64,000 nt of DNA, from NCBI RefSeq assembly GCF_037975245.1, contig NC_092572.1:7953501-8017500 (forward strand), in the 5' to 3' direction. This document shows positions 1-9,069 of the stretch, one piece after another; position 1 is the stretch's first letter, and each line of letters starts with the position of its first letter. Under the pieces are notes generated by a model, which ran no database searches, was not told where the DNA came from, and saw only the letters and a list, made by a program, of their open reading frames with translations. Source of the stretch: Apostichopus japonicus. Its lineage: Eukaryota > Echinodermata > Holothuroidea > Aspidochirotida > Stichopodidae. The position numbers were made by a program, and so were the translations under genes.

Positions 1-69
1 AGCAAGATTTCAAATCAATTTGTTTTCAATCCATCTGTTTTTCTTTTTATTCCCCTTTTATTTTAATAG

Positions 70-414
70 TTATCCTGCTACTCCAGTTAAAGATTATTTG
101 CATGGGAAGCCAGCTTAACGCGGGTGCTTACTCGAATATAACAATAACAGTTAAACCGAATGGAAACGCTTGCTCGGAATGCCCAGTTGATCTTTCTTCT
201 CACAAGTTCGGGATGAAATGGAAATTCAATAATGAAATCATATTTAGAGATAACGCAATGACTAGTAGTTACGACAGAACTCAGGCGACTGCTAACACTT
301 GCAGTTCATTGCATGAGACACTGGAGTTGCAAAATGTAATGATGTCTTTTGATGATGTGTTTACTTGTTGGTATAATGGTTCCGAGGCAGCAAGGTTCAA
401 AATAGATGTAAAAG
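70..414 (+). CDS. Ig-superfamily exon 1 in window (Ig-like domain, internal exon)
   Basis: Internal coding exon of an immunoglobulin-superfamily cell-surface protein. The acceptor follows a long pyrimidine tract ending TTTTAATAG (AG at 68-69) and the donor is AAAG|GTAAGT with GT at 415-416. These borders give a 345-nt exon that begins and ends in phase 1, the usual phase for Ig-domain exons. The translation has an N-terminal hydrophobic stretch (ILLLQLKIIC), then NITITV, a C-strand Trp (MKWKFN), and an F-strand motif SFDDVFTCWYNGS. Five cysteines and two N-glycosylation sequons (NIT, NGS) fit an extracellular domain. The ATG at 102 is probably not the start, because the frame is open upstream into the pyrimidine tract. 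A second possible acceptor (AG at 85-86) would give phase 0 and fits the next exon less well. I do not recognise a specific orthologue. Confidence 0.62.
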
Positions 415-1220
415 GTAAGTATAGCAGTAATAATAGTTCAAGGATTATTATGAAGCGAACTATTACTATGTTTATGTTAATGTTCATACTGAGAAATAAA
501 ACTGTACATATAACTGCGTACTGTTGATTTGTCATTATATATATATATATATCTACTTTACTAATACGGATTTAATAGAATCGCAAATCCAAGACATATT
601 TGTACCAATGGTGTTCAAGGCAATTGTTTAACTTAACATAGAATTGTTGGAATTAGTCTTACAAATGCAGATTAAGTTTTTTTCGACAAATTTACACATA
701 GAGTAGATGTTATTGACAAATATTAATGAAAGCGTTTTTATGTTAGTTATTTCCCTAAGTTGAAAGAATGAATTGAAATGTCCTCTCTTGTTACCACTGT
801 AAACTGCAAAAGATCGAGAGTTGACTTTCCTTGACGCATTATCACCAGTGCAGGTGGAGCGAACGAACATAATATAATCTATAAATATCCTCTATAATTA
901 ATATATTTTAAGACTTTGATCACCTGTTCTTTTCTTAGGACATTTGTTTCGCATAACGTGTTATTCCAGATAGGGCTAAATCGGCCACATTTTATCCACC
1001 AAAACCTCAATACCCTACCATTTATGTGCAGATTTTTTTTGGTTACTATTTCTTACATCCCGTAGTCCATTTTATAGAGCCAATAGACAATGATAGTTCA
1101 TTCCAAAAAAAATAACTGTCATGGAAGGGACACACATGATACCGGTTGGAAGAGAAATCTCAAAAAAAAGTATATTGCAACTTGCTTACAGTTGGTACTT
1201 TGTATTTTCTGATCTACAAG
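415..1220 (+). other. intron between the two Ig exons
   Basis: An 806-bp AT-rich intron inferred from the GTAAGT donor at 415 and the acceptor TTTTCTGATCTACAAG ending at 1220. It contains a short (TA)n run near 538-552 and a T-rich stretch near 1032-1040. Open frames inside it are short and have no recognisable domain. Confidence 0.5.
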
Positions 1221-1553
1221 GGATACCATTGGTGAAGATTAAGAAGACTACTGAGATAATATCTGAAGAGTTAGAGTTCGAGACACAGACAGCATCAAAC
1301 GAAACGGTGCAATTCGAAGTGACTGAAGTTATCGCTCTCTTCAATATTACCTGGATTATTAATAGCGTGAGGAATAGATCTTATGCGGTGAAGAATTCAA
1401 GTCATTTTACATCAACTTTAACATTTCACCCAACCGACAAAACTTCACTAATCTGTCAAGTTCAAGGGCCCTCGATTGAAACAAAGTCTGTCAACATATC
1501 GATTTTTCCGATCAGCGCCAAGCAATCTAAGGGTACAGCAACCCCTGGAAACG
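1221..1553 (+). CDS. Ig-superfamily exon 2 (Ig-like domain lacking one cysteine)
   Basis: Second Ig-like exon, phase 1 to phase 1 (333 nt), with acceptor TTTTCTGATCTACAAG before 1221 and donor AACG|GTATAG after 1553. An alternative phase-1 donor after 1532 (GG|GTACAG) would shorten it by 21 nt. Joining the G left over from exon 1 to the first two bases keeps the frame. The peptide has a C-strand FNITWIIN, an E-strand SSHFTSTLTFHP and an F-strand SLICQVQG. Five N-glycosylation sequons (NET, NIT, NRS, NSS, NIS) point to an extracellular domain. It has a single cysteine: at the expected B-strand position the sequence reads VQFEV, so Phe (TTC) replaces the canonical Cys, one base from TGC. The domain therefore cannot form the standard intradomain disulfide. 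The ATG at 1121 lies upstream of the acceptor and is probably intronic. Confidence 0.6.
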
Positions 1554-2125
1554 GTATAGTAGTCCCTATGAAGACAACTTACATTACTCTTAAAGCCAAA
1601 AATTACCAACCATATCAAATATTCATTTTGTAGTGCCAATGTTAAGTACATCAGCTTTTAAGTATACTTCGTACATGGTGTAGCACATCTGTCGAATTTG
1701 GTGCTATTTAAGTTTTCGTCTATTATGTACGTGCTTTCTATTAGGACATTGTCCAATATCTGACTGTAAGGTATTCCCTATGGTTATACTGTAAACCTTA
1801 AGCCAGATAAGTAAATATATTTTTGTGATTCTGCAGAACCGGAAATTCATAGATATGTCTGTATTCTTAAATTTCGCTGTTTATCTAGTGGATGACGTCA
1901 TATTTGGGATATCGTTTATACTGATACAGATATATGATTCGGAGCCCTCTTTATTGACAAGTGCAGACATTAATTTGTTAATCGTTCATACATCCAAATT
2001 CCCTGCGTTATTTCTACCAACAATTCAATCATTTTGCTTGTGTCAAACGTCTCCCAATACCGAAATTGTATGACCACCTGCTTCTTTGTGTATTACCGGA
2101 CAAAATTTACATTTCTCTGTTTCAG
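1554..2125 (+). other. intron before the transmembrane exon
   Basis: A 572-bp stretch between the donor after 1553 and the acceptor CATTTCTCTGTTTCAG ending at 2125. The in-frame stop at 1631-1633 after exon 2 would be removed by this splice. An open frame at 1825-2073 has no recognisable domain, and I treat it as chance. Confidence 0.45.
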
Positions 2126-2223
2126 AAAAAAATGACAGTCATTTCATTGGATTGATTGTTCTAGTACCGGTATTCTTCCTTGTTTCTATCTTAACGAGTA
2201 TTGGCCTTTTCTGGAAAAAATAA
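2126..2223 (+). CDS. transmembrane exon and stop of the Ig-superfamily protein
   Basis: The strong acceptor CATTTCTCTGTTTCAG is followed by two bases that complete the phase-1 codon. The frame then reads KNDSH and a 19-residue hydrophobic helix FIGLIVLVPVFFLVSILTS, followed by IGLFWKK and TAA at 2221-2223. This is a classic type I membrane anchor with a stop-transfer Lys-Lys, leaving almost no cytoplasmic tail. Phase matches both Ig exons, which supports one gene: Ig, Ig, TM. With only two lysines inside, the protein would need a partner to signal, or acts as a ligand or adhesion molecule (inference). Too short for an ordinary ORF search; found by splice phase and hydrophobicity. Confidence 0.6.
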
Positions 2224-2224
2224 A
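2219..2224 (+). promoter_or_regulatory. possible polyadenylation signal overlapping the stop
   Basis: AATAAA overlaps the TAA stop of the transmembrane exon. It could serve as a cleavage signal by itself, but then the 3' UTR would be only tens of bases long. Confidence 0.25.
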
Positions 2225-2329
2225 AGCAAGTTCCTAGTAGGGAAATTTAGTTCTCTAACTCACATATTCTATGGTAACCTGAGAAATTTCACCAGTCCTG
2301 ATCATATACCATAACGAGTTAACGAGACT

Positions 2330-2335
2330 AATAAA
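2330..2335 (+). promoter_or_regulatory. polyadenylation signal candidate
   Basis: AATAAA about 107 bases after the stop of the transmembrane exon, followed by T-rich sequence (CTTTGCTTTTTCC). This is the most natural 3' end of the Ig gene. Confidence 0.4.
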
Positions 2336-2872
2336 CTTTGCTTTTTCCTAACAGGACAACGAACGTATACTACAAATATAAAGTAAGTAAATAATTCAGT
2401 GAGACAAATCCTAGCGTTTTCCATGGAATGTGTGATAACAAACTATTTCCGTGCTTTTTGTCCTCTCAAATCCACATTGACGTCATTCTCTCAATTCAAA
2501 ACCACGACAACATTCCTTCATCCTCATTTCATTTCCTTGCTAATTAAAACTTTCATATTGTCGTTGACATGAATATGCAATAACTGAGTTCGTGTCCCAT
2601 TTGTTCACACTTTGTAGTAATATGTGGTTATTGTTACTACAGGCTAGACATTAAGCTATATAATCATGGTCATAATGCCATAACATCATGCTGTATGCAC
2701 AATTGTGTTCTAAATGAAAACTGCAAAATAGTCACAACTTGATTCCATGTTAAACTGTGTTAAACTATGCTAAACTCTTCAACTGTTAAACTCTTATACT
2801 CTGTTACACTCTTATTACTCTAAAAAGGGCTCCATCAAGACAAACCAACTCTGACAATGTTGACCCGCTCAG

Positions 2873-2951
2873 GGTATGACCGACCATCCTGTGTACGATG
2901 ACGTTAGCGATCATGACGAAAATCCAAACAAAGATTCACCAACAGACAACG
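2873..2951 (+). CDS. candidate acidic coding exon
   Basis: A possible 79-nt exon with acceptor CCCGCTCAG before 2873 and donor AACG|GTAAAT after 2951. It reads GMTDHPVYDDVSDHDENPNK then DSPTDN and ends in phase 1. The peptide is strongly acidic and contains a tyrosine in the setting VYDDV, reminiscent of cytoplasmic tail exons, but no family can be named. An upstream TGA in frame means it must begin at the acceptor or at the ATG at 2876. It may be an alternative tail of the Ig gene or part of a separate gene. Confidence 0.28.
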
Positions 2952-3376
2952 GTAAATAAACTATTGACACTATATGAATTGTTAATTTACATATTACTTA
3001 AACTATTGACTAAATATAACTAAATGAATGACTTTATGTGTTTTTTTACTTACATAACTACTAGTTACCTTTAAACCACAATCGGATCATACAGATACGG
3101 TTCTGTTTTGTGCTCCAACAAATGACACGTTTAAAAATTGTGTTAAATATGAATGTTAAGCAAATGGCGTCGGGTCTCGTTCATTGATGATATGTTTCTT
3201 ACAAGATGCAAAAGCAATCGACTTTGTTTTATAGTGTATGCAACAAGAGAATAACACCAAACAATTTAGTATGCACCTCCAGTCTGCTTCGCTATTAAAT
3301 TACTCACTCACTCCAAGCATGTCTAATTTAATATACTTAACAAGTAGAAAAAATACATGTTTACCTTTCTTTTTAG

Positions 3377-3508
3377 TTAATGCGCAAGATGGATACCAAA
3401 CTACATTAGCAATTTGCTTAAAAACTAGTAGAATGTTTGAATACTGGAGTGCTACGTACACCAAAGGGGAAAACAAAAATGTAAAATGTTTTGCTGAAAC
3501 ATTGTCAG
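3377..3508 (+). CDS. candidate short extracellular exon (partial Ig-like)
   Basis: A 132-nt candidate exon, phase 1 to phase 1, with a very good acceptor (TTACCTTTCTTTTTAG ending 3376) and donor TCAG|GTAAGA after 3508. The peptide includes TTLAICLKTS, a Trp in FEYWSAT and an F-strand-like KNVKCFAET. The cysteine spacing (about 24 residues) is too short for a whole Ig domain, so it may be half of a domain split across exons, or a relic. It lies 3' of the probable end of the Ig gene, so it may belong to a duplicated neighbouring Ig gene. Confidence 0.35.
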
Positions 3509-3726
3509 GTAAGATAACATTCTTTCAGTTTCGACTCATCTAATGTTGAGCTATATCAATGAAAACAAATTAGTTTTTGTATACCAATGTTCTGCACAAT
3601 AAAACCTCATCGCCAAATTAAATGTACATGTGACTCTAATTTAAAGCTAATATTCCAGTGCCTGACTTGCTCGTAAGCTAACAACCAGCCATCAAATACA
3701 TTATCTATTGATTTCATTTTCTGAAG

Positions 3727-3837
3727 AATCAGCCACAATGAATGATGCGAGGTCCTTCCAAGGGCTGACAATTGCCTTGAACTCTCTACGGTCACATTCC
3801 AGTATTGTTAAGTTACTTTGCATCTCTGTCGACGAAC
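3727..3837 (+). CDS. candidate Ig-like half-domain exon
   Basis: A 111-nt candidate exon, phase 1 to phase 1. The acceptor is TTGATTTCATTTTCTGAAG ending at 3726 and the donor GAAC|GTAAGT follows 3837. The translation SFQGLTIALNSLRS followed by VKLLCISVDE resembles the E and F strands of an Ig domain, with the F-strand cysteine. The matching B and C strands are not seen just upstream, because a TGA at 3663 closes the frame. It may be the second half of the domain begun by the 3377-3508 exon or a degenerate copy. Confidence 0.3.
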
Positions 3838-6119
3838 GTAAGTGTCTCTCAAACTCATTCTCTCCATTCACCTGACAAAAGGTTTCTCATTTGTTTTGTG
3901 CAGAGGGGGAAGGGGCAATCTTTTTTTCTTAAAGCCATTAAAAGATTTATGTCAGGTATGTGTGCCTTATATGAATAACTTAGTTGGAAACTAATGAAAC
4001 TCATATAAAGGGACAAAATACATTCTTGATTCAACGAATGAACAGAAAGTCAACCGACCCCCCCCCACACACACACACGCATACAGGCGTAAGGTGGTTT
4101 ACGGGGACTCAACCTTTTGGCTATCATTATGGGGACCGTTAGTTACAATGATCACAGAGGCTTCAAACTTTGAATTTGTAATGACCTTTCCATCCAAAAT
4201 TAAGTTAGGTATTATTTATGTTTTTATTTACTTTTGTTATAGTGTTACTAAACAAGACATTCCACATTACTTGTGGGGACTCACTACTGACTTAACACAC
4301 ACTGAATTGGTTTATGGGGACGTCACTGGAAGTTTGTTATTTCAATCATAATCAATGTAGCATGCTTCTGTTCCATTGTCAGTATATCATGGGGAAGGGG
4401 AAGGGGGGGTGATGAGGGAAAAAATTACTTCACACATGACAAGTGAGTTGGCCACAGACTTGTTTGAAACTGGTATCAGCTGGATATCATTTGAGAAGCA
4501 CTACTTCTAACTGTTCATGATCGAAATGTGCTTATTATCCATTCCTGGGATGCCCAAGGGGGTATGATGGGGGAAAACAGTGTGTTACTTCAAAAAATGA
4601 TCGTTAGGGACACATTATAGATTTTGCAGAAAGGTTGATATCGAAAAATGAAAAAAAAAACAACTTCAAGCCACATAATTTCAATCATTACCAATGCAAT
4701 TATATTCCATAGTGTTATTGGTAGTAATTACTGGGGTGGAGGAAGGGGGGGGGGAGTGGAGGAGGAGGAGGCATAGTGATTGAAAAAGACATCTGGCATT
4801 TCACAATTGTCATGGAAGGATGCCATATATTGGTTTGTTGCATATGGAACTTATTTCCTGATACATCCCTCAAATTTTAATTCCGTGCAATTTTGAAAGA
4901 ATGCAATGGTAAATATAGGATAACAATACTGGCCAACTTTTCCAAGCCTTAAGTGGGCACCTTTGTCCTCTCCCACACAGGAAACATTTAATTGAACTGT
5001 TTACCTAAATAACAGTTCAAAACCAAGCTGCTGTTCAAACACTCCATGTTGGTGGGCATCACCACTTGACTAAATTTGATTCAAAATAGGGGGATAATTT
5101 CAGCATAAGGTGAAGGTGGGGAACCAGGGGGGAGGGGGGTAATCCACCTTCCTCCTTGGAAAAAACACAGCCAAAACAACACCCTTCGTGCCCTGTAAAA
5201 TAGTAGCACAAAAAAAAAAAAACCAAAGAAGAGCTTTTATACAACTGTGTGGAAACATAGAGAGGATATTACAGATATTGTAGAGGAAGTAGAGGGTTAC
5301 ATAATGAAAATGCATTAAAAGGTGTCAGCTTGTAGATATATACAGTAGAATTTTATTCAATTTTTGGCATATGATGCACCCTATGTATCTACATTGCAAC
5401 AGATTTGTCCATACATATGGAACTGTTTCAAGACAAATATCAACAGTACATCACTTTATCTTTAAAAAAGTATAATTTTCACTGGTATAATATGGTATGG
5501 TATATATTATATTTCATCATAGCTAATCTTCCTGTCACATTGACAAAGTATGATGTTCACAAATGTTTTGTAAATTTTCTAATTATGCCTTTCTCTTGCA
5601 TCATAATATTTTCTTTAGTATTAAAACTCCTCAAACACATACCATCTCAGTTTAATAAACATCAACATAATATCAAGATCAATGCATGGTGATATAATAC
5701 AATGTGCTCAATGGTCTCCAAAATGTATGATAATCAAAGAACTGAACACAAGAAACAAAGATTCTCTGAAATGAATATTGTGCATAGAGCTGAACTTCAC
5801 CAATCAGTATGATCTGCTGCTATAGTGCTGACATATCCACTATGCAAGAATTGTTTGCTTGAAACCAACCCAGCTGACAAAATCCAAGAACATGTTTATT
5901 GCATATCTGGAGGTCCCAACACAACATTATATAATATGGAACCAAGCAGCCTTGATATACCAACTTGAGCATTTATATGATAGTACTGTGCCAGCCAGCC
6001 AGCCCTTGTCTGTAAGAGAGCAGAAAAACAATATCTATGTGAGAATATGATAAAATATGTGACAAAGAATAGGGGAAAAGGTTAAAAGGTAGTGTACTTT
6101 CCAAGGCATGCCAAACTTT
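3838..6119. other. non-coding stretch without recognised genes
   Basis: No domain-bearing frame or credible exon was seen. It holds a short (CA)n run after a C tract near 4060-4082, four spaced copies of a GGGGAC motif between 4097 and 4323, G-rich tracts near 4,390-4,410, 4,740-4,770 and 5,120-5,140, and an A12 run near 5,211. Confidence 0.5.
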
Positions 6120-6460
6120 ATAGATCTAGCATATGCAACAGCATATAGCTTAATTGGGTGGTCAAGTCACCTTATCCCCCATTTCCAATCAACAAGTGGA
6201 ATGACATCAAAGCATTAAATAGACATAACATTGGAATATTAGGCCATTATGAAATGTCAAACCCTGAATAAAGTACTCGAAAGTATGAAGTACCTGATTC
6301 CCCATGGGCCCATTCCACCTGCCCCATGCAATGAACTTCAAAACAGTGTACAATCTGTAGTTTCAAAGACATATCAAACTGCAGAAATGTAGCATTTGCT
6401 ACATAAAATGGTCTAAATAGGGCTCCTATGTCACTTTCCCAACCATCTCCAGCACGACAG
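6120..6460 (-). repeat. diverged reverse-orientation satellite fragment
   Basis: About 340 bp matching the satellite in the orientation used by the right arm: GCATATGCAACAGCATAT at 6132, then AAGTGGAATGACATCAAAGC, TACCTGATTCC, CTGCCCCATGCAATGA and CAAAGACATATCAAAC in the same order as at 49,000-49,250. It is clearly more diverged than any + copy. A further stretch (AGGGCTCC, CAACCATCTCC) in the same orientation runs up to about 6,455, where the + array begins. Confidence 0.7.
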
Positions 6461-7976
6461 TGTACAACTGTCATACAATCTGATATATTATAGAGAAAAT
6501 AGGGATGTACACTGTTATGGCTTTCTCCTATTGTTCGAGAAAGAATTTTTTTACCATTTCCAACAGCATAGATTAAGGTGATGTATATTAAATGTAATGT
6601 AGAAGGTTTTTTTTTTCAACTATTAGGGTCCCCATAATGTGTGCGAGAATTTAATGAACAGTCTAATATTAATTTTTGACCATCTTATTTCCACCGTCGT
6701 CATTCCAAAATGGTGAACTGCTTAATCTCAAATACATCAGTGTAGAAATTACCTTGTCCAACTTTTACAGGCTCCACCCATATGTGGAACCATCATGTGG
6801 GGCAAAAAGGGGGGGGGGGGTTGCTGGAGGGGGAAACTGGGAAAGCAGCTATATGTAGGTTAGAGCTATCATTAGGATCAAATATTTGAAAGCATAGGAT
6901 TTTATGTGTATTCATCCTTGATGAATGGAATGGAGGGTGGGGGAGGGGTGGGGGGGGTCCAAGTGACTTGGCTGCCCTCTTGGTCGTCTATTTGCTTTTC
7001 TCCCTGCTACGTAAAGTTTGATATGTCTTGAAAATTACAGTTTGTACACTATCACACCATCTAGCTCACTGCATGTGGCAAGTGGTGCGGGTTACTATGG
7101 AATCAGGTACCCTATACAGGGTCAGACCTCCATAACGCCCTAATATTGTGATATTATGTATAAATAATGTTTTGATGTCATTCCACTAGTTGAGTGGGAA
7201 TGAGGGGTGGGGATGATTGGAAAGCCCTAATCAGAATATATGCTGTTGCATGTGCTACATTTATACAATCTGATATATTATAGAGAAAATAGGGATGTAC
7301 ACTGTTATGGCTTTCTCCTATTGTTTAAGAAAGATTCTTTTTACCATTTCCAACAGTATAGATTAAGGTGATGTATATTAAATGTAATGTTGAAGGTTTT
7401 TTTTTTTTTTCAACTATTACGGTCCCCATAATGTGTGTGAGAATTTAATGAACAGTCTAATATTAATTTTTGACCATCTTATTTCTGCCGTTTCAAAGTT
7501 TTAATGTCATTCCAAATTGGTGAACTGCTTAATCTGAAATACATCAGTGTAGAAATTACCTTGTCCAACTTTTACAGGCTCCACCCATATGTGGAACCAT
7601 CATGTGGGGCAAAAGGGGGGGGGGGGTTGCTAGAGGGGGAAACTGGGAAAGCAGCTATATGTAGGTTAGAGCTATCATTAGGATCAAATATTTGAAAGCA
7701 TAGGATTTTATGTGTATTCATCCTTGATGAATGGAATGGAGGGTGGGGGAGGGGTGGGGCGGTCCAAGTGACTGGGCTGCCCTCTTGGTCGTCTATTTGC
7801 TTTTCTCCCTGCTACGTAAAGTTTGATATGTCCTGAAAATTACAGTTTGTACACTATCACTCTATCTAGATCATTGCATGTGGCAAATGGTGTGGGTTAC
7901 TATGGAATCAGGTACCGTATACAGGGTCAGACCTCCATAACACTCTAATAATGTGATATTATGTATAAATAATGTT

Positions 7977-8264
7977 TTGATGTCATTCCACTAGTTGAGT
8001 GGGAATGAGGGGTGGGGATGATTGGAAAGCCCTAATCAGAACATATATGCTGTTGCATGTGCTGCATTCATACAATTTGATATATTATAGAGAAAATAGG
8101 GATGTACACTGTTATGGCTTTCTCCTATTGTTTGAGAAAGATTTTTTTTACCATTTCCAACAGCATAAATTAAGGTGATGTATATTAAATGTAAAGTAGA
8201 AGGTTTTTTTTTTTCCAACTATTAGGGTCCCCATAATGTGGTATTATGTATAAATAATGTTTTG
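7977..8264 (+). repeat. short satellite unit (about 285 bp) from internal deletion
   Basis: The hairpin block at about 7,981 recurs at about 8,265, far less than one monomer away. At about 8,240 the sequence passes from GGGTCCCCATAATGTG directly to GTATTATGTATAAATAATG, skipping about 510 bp. The join lies at a short shared TAATGTG/TATTGTG-like word, as expected for unequal exchange or slippage. Confidence 0.8.
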
Positions 8265-9069
8265 ATGTCATTCCACTAGTTGAGTGGGAATGAGGGGTGG
8301 GGATGATTGGAAAGCCCTAATCAGAATATATGCTGTTGAATGTGCTACATTCATACAATTTGATATATTAGAGAGAAAATAGGGATGTACACTGTTATGG
8401 CTTTCTCCTATTGTTTGAGAAAGATTTTTTTTACCATTTCCAACAGCATAGATTAAGGTGATGTAGGCTATATTAAATGTAATGTCAAAGGGTTTTTTTT
8501 TTTTGCTATTAGGGTCGCAATGTGTGTGAGAATTTAATGAACAGTCTAATATTAATTTTTGACCATCTTATTTTCACCGTTTCAAAGTTTTGATGTCATT
8601 CCAAATTGGTGAACTGCTTAATCTCAAATACAACAGTGTAGAAAATTACCTTGTCCAACTTTTACAGGCTCCACCCATATGTGGAACCATCATGTTGGGC
8701 AAAAGGGGGGGGGGGGGTGGGGGTTGCTAGAGGGGGAAACTGGGAAAGCAGCCATATGTAGGTTAGAGCTATCATTAGGATCCAATAGTTGAAAGCATAG
8801 GATTTTATGTGTATTCATCCTTGTTGAATGGGATGGAGGGTCGGGGAGGGGTGGGGGGTGTCCAATTGACTTGGCTGCCCTATTGGTCGTTTATTTGCTT
8901 TTCTCCCTGCTACGTCAACTTTGATATGTCCTGAAAATTACAGTTTGTACACTATCACTCTATCTAGCTCATTGCATATGTCAAGTGGTGTGGGTTACTA
9001 TGGAATTAGGTACCCTATACAGGGTCAGACCTCCATAACGCCCTAATATTGTGATATTATGTATAAATA

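Noticed and set aside
3238-3376. The ATG-containing 5' part of the frame at 3,238-3,543
   Set aside because: It includes the pyrimidine tract and AG of a strong acceptor, so it is better read as intron upstream of the 3,377-3,508 exon.
5405-5692. A 95-codon hydrophobic open frame
   Set aside because: AT-rich composition, no upstream signal, no domain and no homologous copy in the window.
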